Shown here piece after piece: positions 24,631 through 37,625 of a stretch of 64,000 bases of DNA. Below the pieces are notes generated by a model. The model saw nothing but the letters and a program-made list of their open reading frames with translations, had not been told where the DNA came from and did no database searches. The stretch comes from Diplosphaera chodatii (Eukaryota > Chlorophyta > Trebouxiophyceae > Prasiolales > Stichococcaceae), in NCBI GenBank assembly GCA_032358165.1, contig JAALGY010000061.1:682001-746000 (forward strand), read 5' to 3'. The position numbers were made by a program, and so were the translations under genes. Within the stretch, counting starts at the first letter, position 1. Every line of letters begins with the position of its first letter.

Positions 24631-25252
24631 GATCTGGGGTTGGTGGTGTGGTGCCTCCAGCACACATAGTGTCTGTGTGTGTGTATATGTGTACAGCAGT
24701 ATCAGGCTGATTGGGCAGGCGGTTGACAGTGCGTTCGCCATTCACAACAACACATAGACTCAGTCAGTTCTGCAAGCATCTGAAGTAGGGTTTGTGCTTT
24801 GTGCGACGGCAATCGGTCAGGAGCTCGATTTGGGAATAGAGCAACACTCCGTACTCTTCCTGTCTGAAGGGCATAGGCATGGAGGTGGTCGGTCCTGATT
24901 TGGCAAGCCTGTTCGATTGGTATGCATGTCTCCAGATTCACAAGTTTGATCTGGACGAACGCTGTCACGGGCATGCAACGAACAGCAACCAATAGCTGAT
25001 GGGCAGCACCAGCACGTGAGCTACCCACCACACTCTATCAACACATGCGCCACCAGACACACTAAAGAGATAATCATCAAAGTTCAGACTAGGAGCAGGC
25101 GAAGAGTCGCCGTGGCCAGCAACAATGTTCAAAGAATGTCTGTTAATAGTGTCACCTGCTGCATGTCCGTCAGCTCTAGACGAACACAAGTCTTTCAGAT
25201 TCCTACTGCTGCTGCTGCTGGCTGCTGCGTCACACTAGTCAAGTCTGTGTCG
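24631..25252. other. convergent intergenic region
   Basis: This lies between the 3' ends of the amine oxidase (+) and the first ABC transporter (-). It should hold both 3' UTRs. I see no gene and no clear algal TGTAA polyadenylation signal on either strand close to the stops. A TG-rich run lies at 24669-24693 and a short CTG repeat at 25206-25227. Confidence 0.6.
24669..24693. repeat. TG-rich microsatellite
   Basis: An imperfect TG/TA dinucleotide run about 40 bases after the stop codon of the amine oxidase gene, probably in its 3' UTR. Confidence 0.7.
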
Positions 25253-28200
25253 TCACCGCTTCTCCCACGTCAGCTTCGAGTAGGACCACGCCACACAGAG
25301 GAACAGGATGAGGATCTCGCACACCAGCACAGCCACACACACCCCTGCGCATGCGGGGCCCCAGTTCATGCTGTGTCAGAACAGGAAGCAAACAGCGAAA
25401 CATGTTATCCACTGTATGACAAGTTGTAACAGCAGAGCCACATGATACGTAGTATCAGTATTACCCAGAAGGTTGTAGTGGAAGCCTGCATGCCAGCATC
25501 ACCACCATGTCAGCAGCAGTTGATGTACATACATGCCGTTGCAGCACTGGTGGCACTGCACGTGTGCAGGTGGCATGTGTGCATGAGCAAACGCACCAAA
25601 GTGGTAGGTGATGAAGTTGGCAACAGTCATGACTTGTCCATCGTTCTGATAGGAGACAGACTGAGGATGTCAGCAAAAATGGGCAACACAGAGCAGTAGG
25701 CACACAGACTGCCAACACAGTCTTTGACTACTTACAGCAAGCACACAAAAGCATGGGTGAGGGTGCTAGGATCCAGAAGCATGCCACAATTGCTCACCAG
25801 CATGAGCAACGTATCGTACACATTGCCCAGCTGGCTGGTCACCGTCCCGTCTGCATGTACAGTCAGACAGTGTGAGCATTTTAGAGTGAGCATGACGCGA
25901 TCAGTTCAGAAAGGCGCAACTTGCTCGGCAAAAGCATTAAGCAGTTGGAAAACCAGCAGTCATCCCGACTCACATAAGATCCAATATACCTATGCGCGGC
26001 AAGAACACATCGGGTCAGCAACAGACTTGCTGAGCCGACGCTCACATGGAACCGGGTCCATTTCTGCAGGCCATGCAGCCTTCCCTCCCATGGCAACGCA
26101 ACCTTCAGCGCAAGACGTCTTACCGGGTCAACATAGAAAGCCCATATCCACCAACCCGGCGTGGAAGGCGTCTGCAGGATGAAGCCCGAAAACAGCGCCA
26201 AGCTGCAGCACAATAGCGGAATTAAATGACTGGCAGAAGTCGGGTTTGCATGCCCACTTTGCACAGCATCTTGAACATCGGGAATCACAGAGACAAGAAA
26301 TGCGGGACAGCTGCTGTGGGACACTGCCAGCTGCACTGGGCTCCAAGGAATGATGGCTCACGCATAGTATGTGGTGCCTGCAAGGCACGAGGTGCACGTC
26401 AGCATGTGTGCCAGCGACACACACGGCTGCAATTTGCCAGACAATTTTGCAAAATACATTTTGGGGTGAAAATGAAGCCCCACTCACCGGACACGATGGA
26501 CGCGACCACCACATTGGGCGTCAATGCCACCGAGGCAATCCCGTACAATGTGAAGAGCGTCAGCGCCAAAATTTCGAAGAACAGGAACCAAAAGAACTGA
26601 CTACACGACCATTGGAACTTGATCTGCGGCATAATAAACGCAGATAAAAGATAATCTGACAAAACCACAATGAGGGTAAGCATGCTGGCGTGAAACTTTG
26701 TTGCAGATCAAGAGCTCCACCAATTAAATCCACACCATAGCATATATCAGGACAGTGAACACCACGCTCTGGACCAGGATGTAGGGGATCTGAAAGCGAA
26801 TTCGAGAGGATGATCAGGGGCTGGAAATATATACTCACGTAACACCCGAAAACCATGCAGGCTCGAGCGGCATCGTGCAGAGAGTCACCAACAATCAGCT
26901 CGGCATGCACTCTGCAGGATGTGCTCAGCTCGTGCATGCTCACCTCGATGAGGACTTGGGCGAAGGCATATGGTAGCGCCGCATACATGCCTGCGCAACA
27001 AGCGTGGTCAACTCAATGTTAGCAAGCATGAGCAGCTGAAGTGAAATCTTGCTTACCAGGCAGAACCTCAGGCATGCTGACAGGACACACCTGCGGACCG
27101 CTCACGATAGAACACGCTCCTCTCGGTACTGATGACAGGTTGTACACTCGTGGAGTTATACACACCCTGCGCAGATGTCAGTCGATATCCTTGGTGTGCC
27201 AACGTTCAGGTGCTTGACAGCACAGGCAACCAAGTGGGTTGGACAGGTCTGCCAGCATGCAGCAGACACAGCAGCTGTACGATGTAGCCCTTCCTGCACA
27301 GCAGCTCGAACAGAGACACAGCTGTCCAGCTCACCAGGAACATCTGCAGCAGGAAGCGACAGAGTCAATGCCTGGTTCACACATGTGGCCACTCTGCTTG
27401 TCCTGACACGCCCATTCATTCAGCCCCAGCCTTCAGGACAAGCTTATTCACCGTGGCTGCAAACAGGGCGCCAGAGATGGCGATGACGCCTCCCTGGGTT
27501 GTGCGGTCGTTGCCGACGCCCCAGAAGCTGGTGCCTGCGAGTATGCACACATGGACGAGTTTGAGGTTTGATGTCCAAATGGCCTCGTCCTCCGCTGCTC
27601 ACTCGACACAGGCGTTGGCCCCAATCAAACTGCATGATGACTCCAGGCCGGCCTTACCAAAGATGAAGGCCAGCAGGAGCGTGAACATGAAGCGGACGCT
27701 GTTGTACTCTGGGTTGCGCCTACAGCGGGATGTGGTGCGTGTGAAGCACAAGCTGCTCGGACGTGACATGTAATGCATCGGCTGGAGAACATTCATGCTC
27801 AACAATGCTTTGTGTACGGATTACCAGTAGGAGGCATTGTTCTTCCAGAGGTTGGACCGAAGCTGGCTCCACTGCAGGAGGTGTGAGGATGATGTCAGCG
27901 AGTTCAAAGCTTGTGCCTTATGTGTGAACCCTCCATCTAGAGAGCATGCGGAAGTCGGCACAGAATAGGGCTTCACGCAAGCAACAACTGCAGCAGAAGG
28001 AATGGCTTAGGCTCGGATGCGTCGGGATCAGGAGGCAGCTAGGGAGTGCGCACATAGTTGCGGGGGTAGCGGGTGGGGAAGTGCAGCGGCTCGCTGCCCT
28101 GGGGCGGCACGCTGAGCTCCTCCACCAGGGCGTTGGTGCGCTTGTGCAGCACACTGTCCTCGTACACGTCGGCGAAGTCGCGGTCCAGGCGGCGCTCGGC

Positions 28201-31200
28201 CGCCCCGTTGGTCACCTCCAGCGCCCAGGTCGCCGGGTTGTAGCCGTCCCGGATCGGCTCCACCCCCTCGATGCTCTGCCGCACGATCAAGCCAGCAAGT
28301 TTTTAACCGTTTGTGGGGCCAGTTGATGCCAGCTTATGCCAGCTCGAGATAGACAGCAGACACATAGACACGAGAGCAAAACCATGTACGTATGAAGGTA
28401 TGAATGTTGGACGTGATGATGCTCAGGTACAGACGCTGAACTTGCGCAAATGAGAGAGTGGCATGAGGTCTCACCTGGAAGTACTCGATCAGCTTGCATG
28501 AGTGGCGGCCAAGCGGGCCGTGGAAGATGATGCGGCCGCCGCGCTTCATCAGCAGCAGCTCGTCGAAGCTCTGCGCGGCGCCATGCACATTGCTGGGTCA
28601 GCAGAGTACCACGCCTGCCCGGTGATGACCGTGTGGACAGCACACGGCCGCCCAGAAACGTACACAGCATGATGGCACCGACCTCGAAGATGTCGATGGA
28701 GGGCTGATGGATGGTGCACACCACCGTGCGGCCGGTGTCCACTGTGTTGCGCACTGCCCGCATGACGATGGCTGCTGCCCGGGCGTCCAGGCCTGGGTAT
28801 GGGAAAAGTGGTTTGCGCATGTGATGTATCGTGATCTAACAAAGCTGTGCAAGTACGCTGCACCGTCCTTATAGTTTGAAGCATTTGCCAAGGCGCAGAG
28901 AACTGGCGCACCTGACGTGGGCTCGTCCATGAACACGACAGAGGGGTTGGCCACCAGCTCCACCGCGATGGTGAGCCGCTTGCGCTGCTCCACGGACAGG
29001 CCGGTCTGCCCTGCAGCAGTCGTCAGAACGGCACACATCAAGCCAACATACAAAGCTAGCCAAGCAGTCGTATCAGTCCAGCAGCTGTGAGTCGCAACAA
29101 CAAGGATGGTGTCACGCTGCTGATGTCCTCGGTTCGCACCTGGCAGGCCGACCAGCGCGCCCTTCAGCGGCGTCAGCTCCACGATCTCCATCACCTCGTC
29201 CTGCAGACATCATGCCAACCTGTATGATGGGTCCTATTCCTTTGGCCACAGACAAGGCAACACCAAGTGACAACGCACTACAGCCAGCAATGCATCAGCG
29301 AAGACACTCACCACAAACTTGTTGATGGTGTCCTTGTTCAGGTTGTCGGCGGTGAGCCGCAGCGAGGCTGAGAACAGCAGCGCCTCACGCACCTGTGCAA
29401 AAATTACTGATAGGTTGGCCTCCGAGCATTCTACATGGCACCGAGTCCGCCGCCAAGCACCACCCGCCAAGCATCACAATTCTGATGTACATACCGTGGT
29501 ATTCGGGGAGTGGATGTCGTTCTGCTCCACGTATCCCATTGTCCGCCGGAATGTCTCCTGTACCTTGGGGTGGCCCTGCAGTAATGGGCACGTGCCGACG
29601 ATGTTGTCCACAGGAGCAGGCAGAACATGCAGCAGGGTGTGGGACTGATGTGGGCGACATGTGTACCATGATGTGGGGACCAGATGCTTACCTGGACACG
29701 GATGTCGCCCTCGATGAGGCCGCCCGTCTTGCGGCCGGCCAGCACGTCCATGAGCGTGGTCTTGCCGGCGCCCGTCTCGCCAATCAGCGCCGTCAGCACA
29801 TTGGGCCTGAAGGCGCCGCTCACATCCTGCATACAGGGCACACACATGCATCAAGACCTGTAGAATGAAGGCATGGCTGTGCACTGTCACTACAGCTGAG
29901 AGTGGTATTTGGCCTACGTTGAGCAGATACAGCCGGGGCTTTTTGCCCTCCTCGTTCTTGGGATGCTTGGGCGGGTCCGTCCCATTTGGCAGGTCCACGC
30001 TGTACCACACATGGTGGAACGACAGCCACCTGCACAGTGTGTACATGTGTCATCATCACACATTGGATCTCATCACCTGCGCCTGAGCAAGGCCACACTA
30101 GGTCCACGCACATGAGCTTGGCCAAGGCTCTATGGGAAACTGTGGTGCACACACACTCATGCGCAGTGACAGTAATAATGCATATGCATAACAGCCTCAC
30201 AGCTGGTCGAAGGGGAGCGTGCTCTTGTGCAGCGCCTTGCCCGTGTTGAGCTTGGCCTGAGACGCCGCCGCCTTGCCGCCCTCCTCGCCGGCTTCAATGT
30301 CATCCGCAGCCGCGTGCCTATCCTCCTGATCGTGGCTGGCACGGCCATTGGGCTGTTGCCCATTGGCATGGCCGGTGGAATGCCCGTTGGCCTGCCCGCT
30401 GTGCCCTGATCCGTCCATGTCGACAGACACATGGCTGCCCTTGCCCACTGCAGCGCCAGGCTCCGTGCTGCTGATCTCCCTGTGAATATACACACGTGCA
30501 GGTAGGTCGAACTGATTGCGGCGAGAATTGCAGGAGTGTCGACTCAACAGAGCCAACGAAAGCTTACGTGAGCACCAGGCCTGTGGAGAAGACAGGGATG
30601 ACCTTTCCTGACATGCAATGCAGCAAGTCCAGCTTCTGCACCGCATCCAACCTCATGTAGTGCGGTTTCGCCAAGGGGGCATCGGAGGCAGCTGCCACAC
30701 CTGATCTCGGTAACGCGCCCCTCAGCAGCCGCCAGCTTGCCCTCCACCTCCTCCTCTGGCACCATGCCGCTGGGCTTGTCCGCTGGGTCTGTAATGCGTG
30801 CAGAGCACATTTCGATGCGGTGACAGGCCTGATGCTCCCGGCTCCATTACTGATGTGCCATAGGCAGGTGGTGGAACCGTCTCACATGCACTAGGTCATG
30901 CATGGTGGGCACTAAGGCTGTCGGAGCATCACGCTACCCACTTTTCAGGTATGCCAGGCACAGGATGATGGCGAAGTCGAGGAACAGGATGGCCCCAACC
31001 ATGAAGGGCACCGCTCCCCACTTCCAGGCCACGCTGTTCTCCCAGCCGCGGGACTGCAGCTCCAGCGTGCCGATCTGGGTGCCAGGCAGCGGGCCCGGTA
31101 TCGCCCACCGTGGCGCCCTGCAACACGCGCATGTTCCCACAATCCATCAGGTGATGCTGTGAGGCTGGAACCCAGTCGTACCAAAGCCGAGGCATGTAGG

Positions 31201-34200
31201 AAAAGATCTGCAGCCGGCACGGTCAGCACGATGCTCACCTGAATTCGTTTAGGCTGACCGCTCGCTGGGCCCATGCCATTGGGTCCTGCAAGATCAGCAG
31301 AGAGAAGATGCATGGCCTGGCTATCATAACTCATGATACGGTGCTGCCCTACATTTGCATGTGTTGAGCCGTGTCATGCACTTCTGAAAAAGCACAACTT
31401 ACGATGTAGAAGAACCTGCAGAGCACACAGGCAACCATCAGGAGGCTGAGGATGCCATGTTGTCGCACGGTTTCCAAACCAAGCCTCATCAGGGTCAGCA
31501 GCTCACCATCTCCACCACCAGCGGACGCTCGTGCGCGGCAAAATGAAACCACCTGTAGAAAGGTTGCGCAGAACAGCTCAGCAATTGCTCACCAGGCAGC
31601 CTATCTGTAGGGCGCAGCTGCATGGCAGAGCATCTTTGCCGTTTCCCACCATTGATCAGAATGAACAGCGCCACCACCGAGGATGCAGCATTTGCCAACC
31701 CTGGCGTTTTGGCTGCTGCTCCCACCTGCGCAGCATGCAACTCAGCAGTTGGAGTACTAGAACGGCATGGGCAAACAACATGCATAGCAGCGCGGTTAGA
31801 TGACTACCACACGCAGCCTGTGAGTGACTCTCACCAGCCTGAACAGCGCAACCTGCAGATCAAAAGCCCCAATTGATCAGACATAGAAGGACACGGTCGT
31901 ATTTAGTCATAGATTGCAGCACAGACAGACACTGTGGTGTTGTTGAGCTGCTCACCGCAAACTGGTGCATGAGGAATGTGATGAGCCAGAAGAAGAAGAA
32001 CCGTCCCGCTGATGGGGCTAGTCCTGCAACCTGTCGCAAGACAGCAGCATGCACACTACATCAGCGCCAGTACTTGATGTCAGCAGCCAGCGTGTCAAGG
32101 GAACATCACGTGTGTGCCCTTCAAGAGCAGGGGCAGCAATTGTTCTGGCCTCAGCAGAGCAGACATGTGCTGGGAAAGTTACCCAGTAGACGATGATGGA
32201 CCAGATGCCTGACTCGACAACTGCCTGCGGTATGCTCAGCACCATAGTCGGCACAGCAAACGCCCACGCCGGGTAGAACAAGGCATCGCCTGTGCACTCA
32301 CGGCAAACACAGTAAAGTGCACATGACCTGGTAGCAGCGACTGAGCAATGACTGTCAGGTCTAGTCAGGACACCAAGAAAGCGTGCCAGGCAGCTACAGA
32401 TGCGCACGTTGCTTATAGAACACTGGCAGTCTGTCGACGATGAGACTGAACTCGGCCTGTAGCGGACAGGATCATCTTGATGCACAGTGACATCACACAG
32501 CTACATCAGTCTGAACCTCTTCATATGACACTGTCTGACGACAGCAAACATGGATGTTCAGTTGTGACAAGACAAGAGCCGCAAGGCACTTGCCCAGTTG
32601 TTGAACAGCATCTGCGACGCAGGACAACATACTTCTGTGAGCTTCATCGTAAAGGCGCTAGATCATGGCAATCAATGATGACAGCACTCGATCAGCAGCA
32701 GAAGGGCTGTGCTCACCGCAATGAGGCTGAAGAACAGCACGCCTGCAGCCAACAGAGTATTCACAGTCAGGCCAAGCTGCTGGACCAGAGTCATATAATG
32801 TGCCAAGTGGGCTGAAGTCATATGTTTCTGGTTATATTGAAGATGAAATTCTACCAGCGTAGTAGTCCGCTTCATCAATGCTGGTGGGATGCCTGGTAGT
32901 ACGGAAGAATAATGTCGACAACATCAGGGACGTGAACACGATCTGGAACGTCCTGCACAGCAGCAAGAGCATGTTTTCGTCGCCATCAGACACTGGACGC
33001 ACTGGCGCTGGTGCATTATGACAGGGCGGCGCAATCCGCCTGAACCACACTGCGCGGGCAAATCCTCCACCCATAATGACTGTGCTAGAACTCTAACAAC
33101 ATGCAGACATCGCACTTCCCACCTGAAGCCGTAGATGAAGGCATTGCGCTTCACCAGCGTGATCTCACGGCGGAGCGTGGCGCGAAGGATGCTCTGACGG
33201 GGCAGCCCATATCTGCGCTTCACCTGTAGCCGGTGTGGGGCATGGCAAGTCAGCGCATTTGCTCCAGGACAGCTTGGGAAACTGATCACATGCAGCACTG
33301 CTGGCACCATCGGTGCAAATATGTGACTGTGCCCTTGCAACCATGCGTGCAGGTTGTACCAGGGAGCCCTCTGGGGAGGCTGCACGGTCGTAGGGCATGT
33401 CCAGCGCTTCGTGCGTGCGCTGTGCTGCCTGCGTCTTCTGGAACCCTTCCACGAAAGCCGTGACGGGCACGAACTTGTATGGCTGGGACTCGTCGGCCCA
33501 ATATTGCTGCAGCAGGAGCCAATTAAGAATTCCCCTTCTGCCAAAAGGTAGTCCATACGATGTGCACGCAGAGGGCAGGTCCAACGTGATTTCCAAACAA
33601 GGAGTATGATCAGGAGAGGGGTGCCCGACTCATTGCTCACCGCCTGGTCTTTCGGGGAAGTGACCTCCTGCAGAAAGTCGGCAATACCCTTGCGCCCCGG
33701 CAACTTGAAGCCCATCGACTCAAAGAACGGCAGCACCTACAGCAGGATCAGAGGCAGAAACACGTCATGACCGTCACACAGGTAGGAACTAAAATGCATT
33801 AACTGAAACATGATACAGCAATTGCCACTGAGATTTCGCACGACTGGTGCAGCTCACATCTTCTTTGGGACCATGAAATACTACGCTGCCCTCCGACAGC
33901 AGCAGGATATCGTCAAATAGGTCGTACACCTGCAGAGTATCGTCAGCAACCTGTCTGCCATCCAATATCTGGCAGCTGCGTATGCAAGTATGCAGGGGTG
34001 TGCCAACCCAGCAGGTGCTGGAAACTTAGGACACAGGGCATGTTACCACTGGTTGCAGAGCCCATCTTGATTCGGCAGATTTGCATGGTTTGCACAGTAT
34101 GAACCATGGACTTGCCTCCGGAGCTGGCTGCAGCAGAGCTAGGAGGATCGTTGCATCGCGGAGGTGGCAGAAGTTGCGCAGGATGTTTACGATCTGGAAC

Positions 34201-37002
34201 GTGGTGCTGGAGTCCAGCCCCGTCGAAATCTCATCCATCATCAGCGCCTTGACATTCCTGTGGCGCACACGGGCAGCGCACATCAGCAGCTGCACCAACA
34301 AGGTCACAGCGAGGACCTCTTGATGCACGACATCTATGGCGGACGGTGTCCAGGCTATCATACAGCGACACTACTGCTGGTACACTCAAGCATCCGGCTT
34401 CGTATAGAGGTGCAGATGGCTGGCATTGCTCACCCGACCACCATCTCGCCTGTCGTCAGCCTGGAATGCAAATATGGACAATACCTTGGGCAACAATCAG
34501 TAGGACCAACATACAGTCGCTGCATTCACTGCCAGTGCTATCATATGACGAGTGCTGTGCGGACAGACCTTTTCTTCTGGCCGCCACTAATGCCCCTGTT
34601 GTGCGCAGTCACACCGTCAGACCAAATGCCTCCAGATTCAGGATCACCTGGCATGTAATTGCACTTGTCCTGCCCTTGCACCTGATCATCATGTTGCCGA
34701 CCAGGCTCTCTGACACGTAGTCCAGGCCCTGTATACCAGCAGCTTGTTAGCAGCCAGGTCACCTCACTCGATGACAGACACATGAGACACTAGCGATGGC
34801 TGACCGCACCAGCAGCCGCAGCATGAACTCGGTGACAACGCTGTAGCGGCCTCCTGGCTGCGCCTCGGCCTGTGCAGCACGGCATATACATGTGATGCGT
34901 GTGTGAACTGCACGTTGGCCCTGCTTGTTGGCATGGGGTCGACAACCATCCCTGGTGTCAGCACGGTCTTGGAGATATACTACATTCAGGAAAAGCAGCC
35001 TGAAGCGTATCCGCTGACGGGCGTCAAACAAGCAACAACTTGACTCTTGGACGCAGCGCTGGCATGCGAGCGGACCTTCATGAAGGCATCCATCTCGGGG
35101 TCGGGGTCGATCCCCTCCTCAGCCTCGCGCTTCATCAGCTCCTCCAGCTCCTGCGCCTTGTGCCCCACCCCGTTGACGCGCGCGGAAAAGTCCATCGTCT
35201 CCCGCACGCTGAGCTCGCCGATGTGCACATCGCCCTGCTCTACGTACGCGCTGGTGCGCTGCGGCACGAACTCGTTCAACCTGCGTTGTTGCAGGCACGA
35301 CACAGGTCATAGCCAGTACAAGGTATGACCTCGTTGCAATGGGACTCTGCAGGATGGTGACTCGGACAGAAGCCAGAGGTGAGCACCATGTGGATGCATG
35401 TCACAGTTGTGACTCACGTGTGCCCATTGTAGGTGATGTTTCCGCTCACGCGCAGGGCGCCCCTGTCCAGCTTGTTGCTCAGCGCCTTCAGCAGCGTGGA
35501 CTTCCCCGAACCTGGCGGCCCCAGCAGCAGCGTGAACCGACCCTGCAGCAGCGCCAGCAAGGCTCAGACTCTCAGCCCATTAGCAGCTGTATTGAATGCT
35601 TATTTGTCCAGGGTGAACAATGGTCTACGAGCAGCTGCTGCCAACGGCAATAACATTGCGCAGTGTAAAAGTGTGACAACTCACCGGCTTCAGCACCCCG
35701 CTGCTGTTCTGCAGGATTGGGAAGCGGCGCTTGCCACCAAACTTCAAGCCCACCAGGTTGAAGGGTGCCTGCATGTATTGAGGACCTGGTGAGCAATGAG
35801 GTGAGAGCCACAATGAGCAGCATCCGTCATGCAGGCACTGCGGGAAGTGCAGCTAGTTTCTGCACATCCACCTGGGCATAGTCGAGGAAGGCATTGGTCA
35901 CAGTCGGTACCGCTCGACTGCCCACGTACACCTCTGTCTCAACTGCGAGATCTTCCCACCGCACCTAAGAAGCCGGGTGTCACAGGTGAGAAGTGCAAAT
36001 TGCTGTCTGACACAAGACTGGACTCCCGGGCAACAGAAGTGACAACTGCCGACATCAATCAGCAGCACAGTGTGACTGCACCTCCACTGTGCTGTGCCTG
36101 ATGCCAACCCTGCAGCACAAACACGCAGATTGGTTGTGAACGCTTTGTCACAGCTGGTCTCGAGAGCGCCTGCCAGAAGCGATAGCCACATTGTACCACG
36201 TTGATCACAGCATCACACCCACCTGTCCATGCGCTCATGCAGACGCTTCAAGAACGGCTGCACATCGGGATCCTTGGTCGACATTGCACGCTGCGCCACC
36301 TTCTTGTGGTCATCCACCTGCAGGCAAGTGCTGCTGCCACTGATAAGCAGCCACATGCACCCTGGAATGCTGCACACGACTTGCTGGCATGCATCTTAAG
36401 CATGATGCATCACATGATGATCGCCACAGACCTTCATCTTCTTGACGTCAATCTCTCGCACGGCCCCGCCTGTGCCCTCCTCCTCTGTCTCCTCCACAAC
36501 AAGAGCGCGACGGTTTGACTTTCTGGAGGAATCTGACCGCCACCTGGCAAAGGCCTCCGTTGCAGCGCGCCTGCATGTTGCGCACAGATCAGGTTGCAAA
36601 CAATAATCATCTCCTTTCCTGCGACTTCAATCGGGCATGAGGTGCCAGACACCAGGCTGCTGTGCATCCGCTGACACCTGCCATTGGAGGTTATATACAT
36701 CAGCGGCGGCAGGGCGGCAGCTGTAGGTGCAGCAGCCTGTCAAGGAGTGTGATGCAGCACGTGCACGCCAGAGTGACCCTTGAGTACCTGAGCTCCTCAT
36801 CTTCGTTCCGCCGCGCCGATGCGTTGCGCTGGAAGGAGCTGTGCGGTGCCGCCAATGAGGTGCGGTGGCGCTCGAAGGACGACATGCTGCCGCGGGAGCC
36901 ACGCTGCCTGTCCGCACGGCCCGGAAACCGCATCTGCTCGCTGTCCACATCACTATTACTGGCATCCGGCGCCACTGACCGCTTTGACTGATTGGGGTCC
37001 AT
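25253..37002 (-). CDS. Full-size ABCG (PDR-type) transporter 1
   Basis: ATP-driven membrane exporter of the pleiotropic drug resistance type, read from [20 protein letters not shown] at 37002 down to KLTWEKR-stop at 25253. Order NBD1-TMD1-NBD2-TMD2 is typical of plant ABCG full transporters. NBD1: P-loop GPPGSGKST (about 35495-35521), [20 protein letters not shown] (Q-loop region), [10 protein letters not shown] (about 34569-34597) followed by a small exon LTTGEMVVG (about 34428-34452), Walker [18 protein letters not shown] (about 34200-34250). TMD1 spans about 33.15-30.95 kb, including [10 protein letters not shown] and [17 protein letters not shown] hydrophilic linker (about 30.48-30.2 kb) ends [11 protein letters not shown]2: [18 protein letters not shown] (about 29730-29780), [33 protein letters not shown] (about 28945-29003), [32 protein letters not shown]2 (about 27.7-25.25 kb) includes [20 protein letters not shown] and ends in the family-typical short basic tail. 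All motif residues look intact. Substrate unknown. Confidence 0.9.
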
Positions 37003-37625
37003 CGTGAGGACGTCACCACCACTACCTCACACAGGTGACCTCGCGCAATGAACACGCCTCTATTGGGTCATGATGCGCTTCGACCGCTAAACCGAGTTCC
37101 CACCGTCAGGCTACTGCCGTTCGGCACCTTAGTCAATGACAATGCATGGCTTACACACAAAGATTGCGGCTTGATCACCGGCACGCAGCTCACTCATGTG
37201 CTCAGTGGTGATTGCTGTGCGATTTGCTTGTGCTTCATGAAAGCCTGTGAAAGCCAAAGCGAAGGAGACGGTTTGCGCTGATTGTTACTTCAGTCAGGCT
37301 CTGCGCCACATGAGGCAGGTGGCCAGAACCCTAGCAACAGCACAACATGACTGATGCAGGCAATGCAGGAAGCTCTGCTATGCTGGGGACAAAATAGCAC
37401 ACCCATCTACACTGCTGCCAGCTTCCCAAGGCATTGGCAACTGTGGAGCCTGCAACTTGACCCTCTTCATGCATTCAACCCAGGAGCACATACATGTGAA
37501 GGACATGGCCCCGTGTCTGTTTGGCGCAATGCATGGCTGGCCTGCTGCAGGGCAGTGCAACGGCATCAAGAAACTCCAAGTGGATTTCACAGAATGGGGT
37601 CCATCCACCTTCTGCCGCCCCACAA
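37003..37625. other. intergenic region between ABC transporters 1 and 2
   Basis: About 620 bases hold the 3' UTR of transporter 2 and the promoter of transporter 1, both on the minus strand. No gene, RNA or repeat recognised. Confidence 0.6.
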